DNA of 64,000 nt from Kluyvera sp046569695 (GCF_046569695.1 NZ_JBKHUI010000019.1:1-64000), one strand, 5' to 3'. Positions 8,760 to 18,247 are shown, counted from the stretch's first letter. Notes: generated by a model not told the origin, from the letters alone. Translations and numbers: made by a program.

Positions 8760-10238
8760 TCATTTATCGTCGGAGAAAATGGCCAGCTCGTCCCAGATTT
8801 CATCGATGCGCGCCGTAACGGCGGGATCTTTCTTAATAGGACGGCCCCATTCGCGCTGGGTTTCCCCAGGCCATTTATTGGTGGCATCCAGCCCCATTTT
8901 CGACCCCAGGCCAGAAACCGGCGAGGCGAAATCCAGATAATCAATCGGCGTGTTCTCGACCAGAACCGTATCCCGTGCGGGATCCATTCGGGTGGTAATC
9001 GCCCATATCACATCGTTCCAGTCACGTGCGTTGACGTCATCATCGCAGACAATCACGAATTTTGTGTACATAAACTGGCGTAAAAACGACCATACGCCCA
9101 TCATTACGCGTTTTGCATGCCCCGCATACTGTTTTTTCATGGTGACGACGGCCAGGCGATAAGAGCACCCTTCCGGCGGCAGGTAGAAATCAACAATCTC
9201 CGGGAACTGTTTTTGCAGGATAGGCACGAAGACTTCGTTCAACGCCACGCCCAGCACTGCCGGCTCATCCGGCGGACGGCCGGTATAGGTGGAGTGATAG
9301 ATAGCATCTTCACGCTGGGTTATATGCGTGACGGTAAAGACTGGGAAGCTATCCACTTCGTTGTAATAGCCGGTATGGTCGCCATACGGGCCTTCCGGCG
9401 CCATCTCGCCAATCTCGATATACCCTTCAAGCACGATTTCCGCGCTGGCGGGTACTTCCAGATCGTTGGAAATACACTTCACGACTTCCGTTTTGGTACC
9501 GCGCAGCAGGCCCGCGAAGGCATATTCAGAGAGCGTATCCGGCACCGGCGTCACCGCGCCCAGAATGGTCGCCGGATCGGCGCCAAGGGCAACGGATACC
9601 GGGAAGCGTTCCCCTGGATGTGCCGCGCACCACTCCTGGAAATCCAGCGCGCCGCCGCGATGCGACAGCCAGCGCATAATCAGTTTGTTTTTGCCAATCA
9701 CCTGCTGGCGATAGATGCCCAGGTTCTGCCGCTCTTTATGCGGGCCTCGGGTCACCGTCAGACCCCAGGTGATCAGCGGTGCGGCATCTTCTGGCCAGCA
9801 GGTCATCACCGGAATGCGGGACAAATCAACGTCATCACCGGAGATAACTTTTTGCTGACAAGGGGCGCCACGCAGGCGTTTGGTCGGCATGTTCAGAACC
9901 TGCTTAAACTGCGGCAGCTTGTCGAACAGGTCGCGGAAGCCTTTCGGCGGTTCCGGTTCTTTCAAAAAGGCTAAGAGCTTACCCACTTCGCGCAATGCGC
10001 TGACATCTTCCTGCCCCATCCCCATCGCGACGCGCTTGGGCGTACCGAACAGGTTGCACAGCACCGGCATGTCATAACCTTTAGGATTTTCAAAAAGCAG
10101 CGCCGGGCCACCGGCACGCAGCGTGCGGTCGGCAATTTCGGTAATTTCCAGATGGGGATCAACCGGGAGGCTAATGCGCTTTAATTCGCCCTGCTGTTCA
10201 AGTAATGTCAGAAAGTCGCGTAGGTCATGGTATTTCAT
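8760..10238 (-). CDS. ubiD: 4-hydroxy-3-polyprenylbenzoate decarboxylase UbiD
   Basis: Decarboxylates 3-octaprenyl-4-hydroxybenzoate in ubiquinone synthesis using prenylated FMN made by UbiX (not here). The 492 residues are slightly shorter than E. coli UbiD (about 497). The family's conserved core is clear, including EMAPEGPYGDHTGYYNE, where the catalytic acidic residues lie, and the C-terminal segment RDWNDVIWAITTRMDP. It is likely the first gene of a ubiD-fre transcript and is divergent from rfaH. Confidence 0.97.
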   Translation of the reverse strand: MKYHDLRDFLTLLEQQGELKRISLPVDPHLEITEIADRTLRAGGPALLFENPKGYDMPVLCNLFGTPKRVAMGMGQEDVSALREVGKLLAFLKEPEPPKGFRDLFDKLPQFKQVLNMPTKRLRGAPCQQKVISGDDVDLSRIPVMTCWPEDAAPLITWGLTVTRGPHKERQNLGIYRQQVIGKNKLIMRWLSHRGGALDFQEWCAAHPGERFPVSVALGADPATILGAVTPVPDTLSEYAFAGLLRGTKTEVVKCISNDLEVPASAEIVLEGYIEIGEMAPEGPYGDHTGYYNEVDSFPVFTVTHITQREDAIYHSTYTGRPPDEPAVLGVALNEVFVPILQKQFPEIVDFYLPPEGCSYRLAVVTMKKQYAGHAKRVMMGVWSFLRQFMYTKFVIVCDDDVNARDWNDVIWAITTRMDPARDTVLVENTPIDYLDFASPVSGLGSKMGLDATNKWPGETQREWGRPIKKDPAVTARIDEIWDELAIFSDDK

Positions 10239-10400
10239 GGGGTAATTCTTGGCCTCCTGGTAAGCGCCTTAGTATACGGCGAATGGTCCTGTGATGCTGT
10301 ATTTTTGTTAAATTAGCGTAAATTAAAGCAGCGACAATCAACGTCGCGCTTTAGCCCTACTTTTGTTATGCTTGCGCGCTAAACTTTGGGAAGAGTCATT

Positions 10401-10889
10401 ATGCAAGCCTGGTATTTACTGTATTGCAAGCGTGGGCAGCTTCAGCGTGCTCAGGAACATCTGGAACGGCAGGCCGTCAATTGCCTGACGCCAATGATTA
10501 CGCTTGAGAAAATGGTGCGCGGGAAGCGTACGTCGGTCAGTGAGCCACTGTTCCCGAACTACCTGTTCGTCGAGTTTGATCCCGAAGTTATTCACACGAC
10601 GACCATCAACGCCACTCGCGGCGTCAGCCACTTTGTCCGTTTTGGTATGCAGCCAGCGACGGTTTCACCCGAGGTGATTCACCAACTGTCCATCTACCAG
10701 CCTGACGATATTACCGACCCAGAAACGCCGTACCCAGGCGATAGCGTCGTCATTACCGAAGGGGCGTTCGAAGGACTTCAGGCTATCTTTTCCGAACCGG
10801 ACGGAGAAGCGCGCTCCATGCTGCTGCTAAACCTGCTGAACAAACAAATTAAGCAGAGCGTCAAAAACACCGACTTCCGCAAAGCCTAA
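10401..10889 (+). CDS. rfaH: transcription antitermination factor RfaH
   Basis: NusG paralogue recruited at ops sites to suppress pausing and couple transcription with translation in long surface-polysaccharide and toxin operons. From ATG 10401 the product is 162 residues, the E. coli length; five in-frame codons upstream are rejected. The N-terminal NGN domain opens MQAWYLLYCKRGQ; the C-terminal KOW region covers roughly residues 110-162. No ops element was noticed in this window, and the ECA operon here is not a classical RfaH target. Confidence 0.97.
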   Translation: MQAWYLLYCKRGQLQRAQEHLERQAVNCLTPMITLEKMVRGKRTSVSEPLFPNYLFVEFDPEVIHTTTINATRGVSHFVRFGMQPATVSPEVIHQLSIYQPDDITDPETPYPGDSVVITEGAFEGLQAIFSEPDGEARSMLLLNLLNKQIKQSVKNTDFRKA

Positions 10890-10890
10890 G

Positions 10891-11673
10891 CTAAAAGTGG
10901 ATATTAAACAGCCGTCTGGCGTTATTGTCTGTGACGGCTTCCAGCCATTGCGCCTCTTCACCCCGCCAACCGGCAACCCGTTCCAGAATATGCGTCACAT
11001 ATGCCGGTTCATTGCGTCGCGATGCAGGTTTAGGCGTCATATCGCGCGGCAGAAGATACGGGGCATCGGTCTCCAGCAGTAGCCTATCCGCCGGGATCAT
11101 CGGCAACAGCTCTCGCAGTTCCAGGCCACGACGTTCATCGCATACCCAGCCGGTAATACCAATCGATAGCCCACGATCGAGACACGCCTGCGCCTCATCC
11201 CGCGTTCCGGTAAAGCAGTGCAGCACAGCACCCGGCAGATGGTCGAGCCACGGCTCTAGCAACATGAGAAAACGGTCATGCGCATCGCGGCAGTGCAGGA
11301 ATACCGGCATTCCGAGTTCAGAGGCCATCGCTAGCTGTGCGGTAAACGCCGCTTCCTGTTCGGCTGGGGTAGAGAAGTTACGATTAAAATCGAGGCCACA
11401 TTCGCCCACCGCCACCACTTCCGGCTTATTGACCAGCGTATAGATAGCCTCAGCCACTTCTGGCGACCAGCTACTCGCATCATGTGGATGCACACCGGCG
11501 GTAGACCAGCAGCAACCAAAGCGTTCAGCCAATTGTTGCGCCTCTTCGCTTTCATGAAGGTTGGTGCCGGTTAACAGCATACCGTGTACACCCGCGGCGC
11601 GAGCGCGTGCCACCACGTCATCACGGTCACGAGCAAACTGCGAGCTGGTCAGATTGACCCCAATGTCAAACAT
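10891..11673 (-). CDS. tatD: TatD family metal-dependent DNase
   Basis: TIM-barrel metal-dependent hydrolase with 3'-5' exonuclease activity known in E. coli; cotranscribed with tat genes but not needed for export. Metal-binding motifs are visible: GVHPHD, GECGLDFNRNFS, HCRDAH, HCFTGT and ETDAPYLLPRD. The start at ATG 11673 gives 260 residues as in E. coli; ATGs at 11676 and 11685 are also in frame, and GGGAG sits between them and the chosen start. It follows tatC across a hairpin and converges with rfaH, leaving one base between the stops. Confidence 0.92.
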   Translation of the reverse strand: MFDIGVNLTSSQFARDRDDVVARARAAGVHGMLLTGTNLHESEEAQQLAERFGCCWSTAGVHPHDASSWSPEVAEAIYTLVNKPEVVAVGECGLDFNRNFSTPAEQEAAFTAQLAMASELGMPVFLHCRDAHDRFLMLLEPWLDHLPGAVLHCFTGTRDEAQACLDRGLSIGITGWVCDERRGLELRELLPMIPADRLLLETDAPYLLPRDMTPKPASRRNEPAYVTHILERVAGWRGEEAQWLEAVTDNNARRLFNIHF

Positions 11674-11690
11674 CATCACTCCCATATGAC

Positions 11691-11710
11691 AACCGCCCTG
11701 ACGGGCGGTT
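11691..11710 (-). terminator. hairpin between tatC and tatD
   Basis: AACCGCCC (11691-11698) and GGGCGGTT (11703-11710) form a perfect 8-base-pair stem with a 4-base loop. No T tract follows on the minus strand, so it is more likely a partial attenuator or RNA-stabilising hairpin that lowers tatD expression than a full terminator. Confidence 0.55.
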
Positions 11711-11715
11711 GGTGA

Positions 11716-12480
11716 TTATTCTTCAGTTTGTTCTTCTTCCGCGTCTTCATCACGCGTGAGTCGCTTCCCGGCGTAGAAGCGAGAGAAGAAGACCCCCACC
11801 TCAAACAAACAGTACATCGGAATCGCCAGTAGCGTTTGCGAGAACACATCCGGCGGGGTCAGCAACATGCCGACAACGAATGCGCCAACCAGCACGTACG
11901 GGCGCTTTTTACGCAGGTCGTCCGGCGTGGTCACACCCACCCAGCACAGCAGCACAATCGCTACCGGCACCTCAAACGACACGCCGAACGCAATAAACAG
12001 CGACATGACAAAATCGAGGTAGCTCTTAATATCGGTCGAGACCAGCACCCCTTCCGGCGCGGTATGCGTCAGGAAGCCAAATGCCAGCGGGAACACCACA
12101 AAGTAGGCAAACGCCATACCGATATAGAACAGCAGCGTACTGGAGACCAGCAGCGGTACCACCAAGCGGCGCTCATGCTTGTACAGCGCAGGCGCAACAA
12201 ACGCCCATACCTGGTAGAGAATGACCGGTGCGGAGAGGATCAGCGAGACCATAAAGGTCAGCTTAATTGGCGTAAAGAACGGGGATGCCACGTCAGTAGC
12301 AATCATCGTCGCGCCAGCCGGCATCTGCTTAATCAACGGTGCAGAGACCATCTGATAGATGTCATTGGCGAAGTAGACCAACGCCAGGAAAATCACAATG
12401 ACCGCAATGATGCAGTTGAGCAGGCGCTTACGCAGCTCAATCAAATGAGCGATCAGCGGTTGAGTATCTTCTACGCTCAT
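11716..12480 (-). CDS. tatC: Sec-independent translocase subunit TatC
   Basis: Core receptor of the twin-arginine translocon; binds the RR signal peptide and assembles with TatB and TatA in the inner membrane. The protein is 254 residues (E. coli 258) and strongly hydrophobic, with six expected membrane helices. The conserved N-terminal cytoplasmic segment is LIAHLIELRKRLL and the first periplasmic region contains PFFTPIKLTF. The C-terminal tail is short and acidic. It starts 2 bases after tatB ends. Confidence 0.97.
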   Translation of the reverse strand: MSVEDTQPLIAHLIELRKRLLNCIIAVIVIFLALVYFANDIYQMVSAPLIKQMPAGATMIATDVASPFFTPIKLTFMVSLILSAPVILYQVWAFVAPALYKHERRLVVPLLVSSTLLFYIGMAFAYFVVFPLAFGFLTHTAPEGVLVSTDIKSYLDFVMSLFIAFGVSFEVPVAIVLLCWVGVTTPDDLRKKRPYVLVGAFVVGMLLTPPDVFSQTLLAIPMYCLFEVGVFFSRFYAGKRLTRDEDAEEEQTEE

Positions 12481-12482
12481 GT

Positions 12483-13004
12483 TTACGGTTTATCACTCGA
12501 TGCGGGGGATGAATCAGGAACAGCGGCCGCAGGGATTTTTTCTTTCTCTGCGGGCTTTACTGCCTCAGCGTCAGGCGCGGGTGCCTCAGCGGACGGCACT
12601 TTAGGCTCGTCAACATGTGGCTCAGCCACTTCAGGCTGCACAGCGTCCTTCTCCTTCACCACCGGGTTATGGATGGTATTGGCCTCGTCACTCGCCTTTT
12701 CAGGATCATGCGCCGTATAAGAACGCTTCATCGACTCTGCCGCTTCACGCAGTTCGTCCATGGATGCCTTTAGTTCTGGCGTCAGGTTATCCAGACTCGC
12801 TTTCTCCACTTTTTTCAGGCTGTCCTGAAATTCCTGGAGTTTAAGCTCCTGCGTCAGCTCGTTTTGTACGGTTGTCGCCAGAGAACGCAGCGCGCGTATC
12901 CAGCCAACAACCGTCTTCACTGCTACCGGCAAGCGTTTTGGCCCCAATACGACGAGGCCAATAATAAACACCAGCAGCAGTTCACTGAAACCAATATCAA
13001 ACAC
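12483..13004 (-). CDS. tatB: Sec-independent translocase subunit TatB
   Basis: Partner of TatC in the receptor complex. At 173 residues it has one N-terminal membrane helix (MFDIGFSELLLVFIIGLVVLGP) ending in the Gly-Pro hinge, then an amphipathic helix, then a long Pro/Ala/Glu-rich disordered tail (about 110-173). This is the standard TatB layout (E. coli 171). Only 3 bases separate it from tatA. Confidence 0.97.
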   Translation of the reverse strand: MFDIGFSELLLVFIIGLVVLGPKRLPVAVKTVVGWIRALRSLATTVQNELTQELKLQEFQDSLKKVEKASLDNLTPELKASMDELREAAESMKRSYTAHDPEKASDEANTIHNPVVKEKDAVQPEVAEPHVDEPKVPSAEAPAPDAEAVKPAEKEKIPAAAVPDSSPASSDKP

Positions 13005-13007
13005 GAA

Positions 13008-13262
13008 TTACACCTGCTCGTTGTCGTGGCGTTTCGCTTCGTCTTTCTTTGCACTTTCCTGCTTATCAGAGATTGATTTTGCAGTGAAATCTGCATCCTG
13101 GTCCGCTTTAGTTTTGGTCTCGTCTTCATCACTCATGGCTTTCTTGAAGCCTTTGATAGACGAACCTAAATCGGATCCCAGTGAGCTCAGCTTTTTAGTC
13201 CCGAAAAGCAGAACCACAATAACGACGATAATCAGCAACTGCCAAATACTAATACCACCCAT
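13008..13262 (-). CDS. tatA: Sec-independent translocase subunit TatA
   Basis: Pore-forming component of the Tat system. The 84-residue protein (E. coli 89) has an N-terminal membrane helix beginning MGGISIWQLLIIVVIVVLLFG, the FGTKKL hinge, an amphipathic helix with GSDLGSSIKGFKKAM and a charged Lys/Asp/Glu tail. First gene of tatABC(D), 76 bases downstream of ubiB; the gap is long enough for its own promoter. Confidence 0.97.
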   Translation of the reverse strand: MGGISIWQLLIIVVIVVLLFGTKKLSSLGSDLGSSIKGFKKAMSDEDETKTKADQDADFTAKSISDKQESAKKDEAKRHDNEQV

Positions 13263-13338
13263 ACAAGTTCCTCTGATAGATGATGAAATAATCAGCGCGC
13301 ATTATACGTTATGCAGCGCCCTCTTAGCGACGCATAAT

Positions 13339-14979
13339 TCAGCGCGTCTTCCGCCACCCGATGAGCCATACCACCAAGCCTCCGGCCATAAGCCATGCGG
13401 GTGTCAGGCCCCATTCCGGGCGATTCACTAACAAAACGGTACCGCTCAGGAGTAAAACCGCACCTATACCAAAGAGATAACGCGATTGCCCCTGGCGGGT
13501 ATGATGCGTCGTCAGATTCTGCGAGAGTTTCTCAAGGCTCGCCTGAACCTGCTTACTCTGACGCAGGCTGTCGTACACCAGTTCAGGCAACTCCGGCATC
13601 TTTTCAATCCAGAACGGCGCTTTGTCCTTCAATGCACGCACCAGCGCCGGAATACCGACCTGGTCTTTCAGCCATGACTCAAGGAAAGGCTTCGCCGTCT
13701 TCCATAAATCTAACTGAGGATAGAGCTGACGTCCTACCCCTTCTACGTAAAGTAATGTCTTTTGCAACAGCACCAGCTGCGGCTGGACTTCCATATTGAA
13801 GCGGCGGGCGGTGTTAAACAGGTTCAGCAACACGTGACCGAAGGAGATCTCCGCTAACGGTTTTTCAAAAATCGGCTCGCAGACGGTACGAATGGCAAAC
13901 TCAAACTCTTCCACATTGGTGTCCGCCGGAACCCAGCCGGAATCAACGTGCAGCTCGGCGACTTTACGGTAGTCGCGGTTGAAGAAGGCGATAAAGTTTT
14001 CCGCCAGATAGCGCTTATCGTCCTTGTTGAGCGAGCCAACAATACCGCAGTCGATGCCGATGTACTGAGGGTCTTCCGGGTGCTCATAGCTGACGAAAAT
14101 ATTCCCCGGGTGCATGTCCGCATGGAAGAAGCTGTCACGGAACACCTGGGTAAAGAAGACCTGCACGCCGCGTTCAGCCAACAGCTTCATATTGGTGTTC
14201 TGTTTTTCCAGCGTCTCTACGTCAGAGACCGGAATACCGTAGATGCGCTCCATCACCAGCATATCGACGCGGCAGTAGTCGGAATAGACTTCCGGCACGT
14301 ACAGCATCGGGCTATTTTCGAAGTTGCGGCGCAGCTGAATGGCGTTCGCCGCTTCACGCAGCAGGTTCAGCTCATCGATCAGCGTCTTTTCATAGTCACG
14401 CACCACTTCCAGCGGGCGCAGACGACGACCGTCCGGCAGCAGGCGAGGTACCCAGCGCGCCAGGCGATAGATAAGCTTCATGTCCGCTTTGATAATCGGC
14501 AAGATATCCGGGCGGATAACCTTAATGACCACCTCTTTGCCGTTCTCTTTCAGGCGAGCAGTGTGCACCTGGGCAATAGAGGCCGAAGCCAGGGGCTCGA
14601 TGCTAAAATCATCAAACCAGCTTTCAACAGGAATATCGCCCATCGATTTTTCAATCTGCTGCTTCGCCAGCCTGCCGTCGAACGGCGCTACGCGATCCTG
14701 CAGCATAATGAGCTGATCGGCAATTTGCGGGGGGAAGAGGTCACGGCGAGTTGAAAGCATCTGGCCAAACTTGATCCATACCGGGCCAAGCTCCTGCAGC
14801 GCTAAGCGCAGACGTTCGCCTAGCGACTTTTCCTTGTGGCGATTTGGCATCCAGAACAGCATCCGACGCCCAATTCGCAGCGGCAGCGTGATACGCATTT
14901 TGGGAATGAGCTCATCAAGCCCGTAACTCAAAAAGGTGCGGATGATAAAATACAGGCGCCGTAATTCTCCTGGCGTCAT
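13339..14979 (-). CDS. ubiB: ubiquinone biosynthesis accessory kinase-like protein UbiB
   Basis: ADCK/UbiB atypical kinase family ATPase that supports the aerobic hydroxylation steps of ubiquinone synthesis. 546 residues, as in E. coli. Family signatures are visible: the KxGQ motif (WIKFGQMLSTRRDLFP), the alanine-rich loop (PLASASIAQVH), the lysine strand VVIKVIRPD, the ExD segment and the catalytic HADMHPGNIF. Two membrane helices close the protein. Its ATG overlaps the ubiJ stop by 4 bases (ATGA). Confidence 0.97.
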   Translation of the reverse strand: MTPGELRRLYFIIRTFLSYGLDELIPKMRITLPLRIGRRMLFWMPNRHKEKSLGERLRLALQELGPVWIKFGQMLSTRRDLFPPQIADQLIMLQDRVAPFDGRLAKQQIEKSMGDIPVESWFDDFSIEPLASASIAQVHTARLKENGKEVVIKVIRPDILPIIKADMKLIYRLARWVPRLLPDGRRLRPLEVVRDYEKTLIDELNLLREAANAIQLRRNFENSPMLYVPEVYSDYCRVDMLVMERIYGIPVSDVETLEKQNTNMKLLAERGVQVFFTQVFRDSFFHADMHPGNIFVSYEHPEDPQYIGIDCGIVGSLNKDDKRYLAENFIAFFNRDYRKVAELHVDSGWVPADTNVEEFEFAIRTVCEPIFEKPLAEISFGHVLLNLFNTARRFNMEVQPQLVLLQKTLLYVEGVGRQLYPQLDLWKTAKPFLESWLKDQVGIPALVRALKDKAPFWIEKMPELPELVYDSLRQSKQVQASLEKLSQNLTTHHTRQGQSRYLFGIGAVLLLSGTVLLVNRPEWGLTPAWLMAGGLVVWLIGWRKTR

Positions 14980-15581
14980 TTCCCCTCCAGTTTTTCCAAC
15001 CGTTTTGTCAGCGCGGCAACGTCACGCTCAACGGCCGTCGTTTCTTCCGCAAACCAGGCCACTTCCAGCGCGCCCGGCGCTAGCCGCCACTCTTCCGTCA
15101 GGGTTTCCGCCACATAGCGCTGCTGGCGCGCCAGCCCGTGCTGTATGAACTTCGCCCCGCCGCGCAGCGCTTTGCTAATACCCTCTGCCGCCACATCGCC
15201 AGTGTAGGGTGCCAGCAGTTCTGCGGGAGAAAACTCCGCCAGATCGGCCAGCGAAACCAGGTTTTGCACCACCTGAAGATCGCCCTGCACTTCCAGGTCG
15301 TTATTGCGGATAAGCGCCGTCAGTTGCTGACGGTTGCGTAGTTGAGGCAGCACGCTGACGCGGGTGATGACGGTGCAATCTGCCTCGTCGTCCCACGCGC
15401 CGACCACGTCAACCTGACGTTCGCTAAAGATAAGCACCAGCGGAGAAGAAAACTCTTTCAGCTCAATGCGTAATACTTTTCCGATAAGACGCTGGCGGGC
15501 AGGCTTCAATGCTTTCTCACGCCATAACAGCGCGTTAATCGCGGTTTCGATACTGCCGGTCACTAAGGGTTTTAAAGGCAT
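14976..15581 (-). CDS. ubiJ: ubiquinone biosynthesis accessory factor UbiJ
   Basis: SCP2-domain protein that binds lipophilic Q intermediates and, with UbiK, organises the Ubi metabolon. The 201 residues (E. coli YigP/UbiJ 201) have the SCP2 domain in the first ~115 residues and a C-terminal coiled segment ending TALTKRLEKLEGK-like. In E. coli the 3' part of this gene also encodes the small RNA EsrE; I cannot verify such a transcript from sequence alone. Lies between ubiE (14 bases upstream) and ubiB (4-base overlap). Confidence 0.95.
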   Translation of the reverse strand: MPLKPLVTGSIETAINALLWREKALKPARQRLIGKVLRIELKEFSSPLVLIFSERQVDVVGAWDDEADCTVITRVSVLPQLRNRQQLTALIRNNDLEVQGDLQVVQNLVSLADLAEFSPAELLAPYTGDVAAEGISKALRGGAKFIQHGLARQQRYVAETLTEEWRLAPGALEVAWFAEETTAVERDVAALTKRLEKLEGK

Positions 15582-15595
15582 ATGGCCCCCGCTTA

Positions 15596-16351
15596 TCAGA
15601 ATTTATAGCCGCGATGCAGCGCGACAATCCCTGCCGTCAGGTTGAAGTACTCAACGTTTTCCAGCCCAGCGTTCTGCATCATCTCTTTCAGGGTGTCCTG
15701 ATCGGGGTGCATACGAATAGATTCTGCCAGATAGCGGTAGCTTTCTGCGTCGTTTGCCACCATTTCGCCAATACGCGGCAGGATGTGGAACGAGTAGGCA
15801 TCGTAAGCTTTACTCAGCGGGTCGATAACCGGCTTGGAGAACTCCAGCACCAGCAGACGTCCGCCCGGCTTCAGTACGCGATACATCGAACGCAGCGCTT
15901 TGTCTTTGTCGGTGACGTTACGCAGGCCAAAGGAGATGGTGATGCAGTCAAAGGTGTTATCCGGGAACGGCAGCGCTTCGGCGTTTGCCTGCACGTACTC
16001 CACGTTACCCACCACGCCGATGTTGCGCAGCTTTTCACGGCCCATTTTGAGCATCGAGTCGTTAATATCTGCCAGCACCACACGGCCGGTTTCACCAACC
16101 ATACGCGAGAATTTTGCCGTCAGGTCACCGGTGCCGCCCGCCAGATCGAGGACCGTCTGTCCACGGCGCACGCCGCTGCAATCAATGGTAAAACGCTTCC
16201 AGAGACGATGGATACCGAATGACATCAGATCATTCATTACATCGTATTTTGCGGCGACAGAATGGAAGACATGCGCCACCATGTTTTCTTTCTGTGATTT
16301 GGCGATTGTTTGAAAGCCAAAGTGCGTCGTTTCTTGTGAATCCTCAACCAT
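15596..16351 (-). CDS. ubiE: ubiquinone/menaquinone C-methyltransferase UbiE
   Basis: SAM-dependent C-methyltransferase acting in both ubiquinone and menaquinone synthesis. 251 residues, as in E. coli. The SAM-binding motif I is VLDLAGGTGDLT (about residues 69-80) and the family signatures FPDNTFDCITISFGLRN and RVLKPGGRLLVLEFSKP follow. First gene of a ubiE-ubiJ-ubiB operon on the minus strand. Confidence 0.97.
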   Translation of the reverse strand: MVEDSQETTHFGFQTIAKSQKENMVAHVFHSVAAKYDVMNDLMSFGIHRLWKRFTIDCSGVRRGQTVLDLAGGTGDLTAKFSRMVGETGRVVLADINDSMLKMGREKLRNIGVVGNVEYVQANAEALPFPDNTFDCITISFGLRNVTDKDKALRSMYRVLKPGGRLLVLEFSKPVIDPLSKAYDAYSFHILPRIGEMVANDAESYRYLAESIRMHPDQDTLKEMMQNAGLENVEYFNLTAGIVALHRGYKF

Positions 16352-16451
16352 CTCTATGCCTGCTTATCAAGAAAATGTTCATGGAGTGTAACAGATTGGA
16401 CGCAATTGCCCTACGATTCCACCCCGTTACCAAACCCGTGCAGCGAGCGTT

Positions 16452-17861
16452 TTAGCGACGTTCTGCGGCTAACGGATTGTCATCATTGGTGTCGGTGTCG
16501 TCACGCAGACGAAAATCATCGTCCTGCGCCGTCGCCTGTTCAACCAGTTCCGGATTAATCTCGCGTTTGACCTCCACCCCAAGGTGGCGAAACGCCTCGG
16601 CCTGCGTTAGCAGATTACCGCGCCCGGTGGTGAGCTTTTTCATCGCCTGACGGTAGTTATCCTGTGCTTTATCGAGGCTCTGGCCGATAGCCGACATGTC
16701 ATCGACGAAGAGGCGCATTTTGTCATATAAGCGGCTTGCCCGTTCAGCAATATGCTGCGCATTGCGGCTCTGGTGTTCATAGCGCCATAGGTTGGCGATG
16801 GTCCGCAGCGCCACCAGCAGCGTGGTCGGGCTGACCAGCATAATGTTGTTTTTCAGCGCTTCGCTTATCAGCTCAGGCTGCCTGTCCAGCGCCAGCAGAA
16901 AGGCGGGTTCCACAGGGATAAACATCAGGACGTAGTCCAGCGATCGTAGCCCCGGTAACTGCTGATAATCCTTACGACCCAGCATGCGGATATGGTTACG
17001 CACCGCCGCAATATGTTCCTGCAGCGCGGCCTCGCGGGTGTAGTCATCTTCGGCGTTAAAGTAGCGCTCGTAGGCCACCAGCGTCATTTTGGCATCCACC
17101 ACCACATCTTTGCGGTGCGGCAGGCGCACGATAACGTCCGGCTGCATGCGGGAGTTCACGTCTGTATTGATGCTGACCTGGGTTTCGTATTCATGCCCTT
17201 CTCGCAGGCCGGACGCCTCTAGCACGCGCGTGAGTACCACTTCCCCCCAGTTGCCCTGGGTTTTGTTGTCGCCTTTCAGCGCGCGGGTCAGGTTGACTGC
17301 CTCCTGCGCCATCTGGGCGTTGAGCTGCTGGAGGTTACGAATTTCGTGCGCCAGCGTGTGACGCTCGCGCGCCTCCTGCCCAAAGCTCTCCTGAACCTGA
17401 CGGCGAAAACCATCAAGCTGCTCGCGAAGCGGCGTCAGCAGGCCGTGCAAGCTTTGGCGGTTTTGCTCCTCCACCCGGCGATTACTCTGTTCGAAGATGC
17501 GGTTGGCCAGATTTTCGAACTGCTCGCTCAGGCGCTGCTCGCTGTTGAGCATCAGGCGGTACTTTTCATCCCCGTGCTGACGGGTGGTCTCCAGCAGCGT
17601 GGTGACTTCACGCAGGTCAACCTCTAACGAAGAGTTGATTTCCCGTAGGTTACGCAGTTCGTTATTGAGCAGCTCACACTCTTCCCGCCAGTGAGCGTTC
17701 TGGGCAATTTGCTGTTTTGCCGCGCTCAGCTCACTGTACACGTCACGTTCTTCAGCCAGCTGTTCGGCGCGCTGCTGCGCCACGCGATAGCTCGCCGCCA
17801 GCCAGCCAATCGCCATTCCCGCCAGCGCGACCAGCGCATAAATCACCACGGCAATATCCAC
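16452..17861 (-). CDS. rmuC: DNA recombination protein RmuC
   Basis: RmuC-family protein, proposed nuclease that limits DNA inversions and rearrangements. 469 residues (E. coli 475). An N-terminal membrane helix (about 5-24) is followed by a long coiled coil (about 30-190). The conserved RmuC domain contains DNKTQGNWGEVVLTRVLE, the PD-(D/E)XK-like region QPDVIVRLPHRKDVVVDAKM, and VLMFIPVEPAFL. Starts at GTG 17861 with AGGGGG four bases upstream. The C-terminal tail is acidic and shorter than in E. coli. Upstream begins the AT-rich region before the CZB gene. Confidence 0.95.
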   Translation of the reverse strand: MDIAVVIYALVALAGMAIGWLAASYRVAQQRAEQLAEERDVYSELSAAKQQIAQNAHWREECELLNNELRNLREINSSLEVDLREVTTLLETTRQHGDEKYRLMLNSEQRLSEQFENLANRIFEQSNRRVEEQNRQSLHGLLTPLREQLDGFRRQVQESFGQEARERHTLAHEIRNLQQLNAQMAQEAVNLTRALKGDNKTQGNWGEVVLTRVLEASGLREGHEYETQVSINTDVNSRMQPDVIVRLPHRKDVVVDAKMTLVAYERYFNAEDDYTREAALQEHIAAVRNHIRMLGRKDYQQLPGLRSLDYVLMFIPVEPAFLLALDRQPELISEALKNNIMLVSPTTLLVALRTIANLWRYEHQSRNAQHIAERASRLYDKMRLFVDDMSAIGQSLDKAQDNYRQAMKKLTTGRGNLLTQAEAFRHLGVEVKREINPELVEQATAQDDDFRLRDDTDTNDDNPLAAERR

Positions 17862-18000
17862 AATGCCCCCTGCATAAACCGGTTATCAGCACAAAATAGA
17901 ATTGTGCTGTATAAACGTCCAGTTTTAAAGCAGTTTCCTGCGAGGCTCTACGCAAAAAAAGAGGGACTAGCCTGCGGAGTGATATTTATTTAATTAATAG

Positions 18001-18247
18001 CAACATTTATATTATTCCCGAGAATTATTTAAATACCAACAAAAATATATAATAAAAAATTATAACAAATATATATATCACAGAAATATATTTATAATAT
18101 CGTTGCCTGGCGGCATAAATTACCATACCCTTAATAACCATATTATCTTAGGTGACCACAACAACACCTAATAATATATGAATAAATTTATTAATTATTA
18201 ACATAAATAAATAACAAACCCAGATAATATAAATAATCAACATAATA
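18001..18247. other. very AT-rich region upstream of the CZB gene
   Basis: By direct count, bases 18001-18240 hold 51 G or C out of 240 (about 21%), far below the surrounding genes. No open frame of note and no recognisable mobile element lies inside. Such tracts are typical H-NS-silenced promoter regions of horizontally acquired genes; that role is inferred. It fills most of the 398-base gap between rmuC and the CZB gene. Confidence 0.8.
18148..18171. promoter_or_regulatory. inverted repeat, possible operator
   Basis: TTAGGTG (18148-18154) and CACCTAA (18165-18171) form a perfect 7-base inverted repeat with a 10-base centre, a GC-containing island within the AT-rich leader about 90 bases before the CZB start. 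It could bind a dimeric regulator or form a short RNA stem. No known regulator is recognised. Confidence 0.35.

Noticed and set aside
18104..18114. TGCCTGGCGGC, identical to the first bases of 5S rRNA
   Set aside because: The match stops after 11 bases and the sequence continues AT-rich; too short to be an rRNA remnant.
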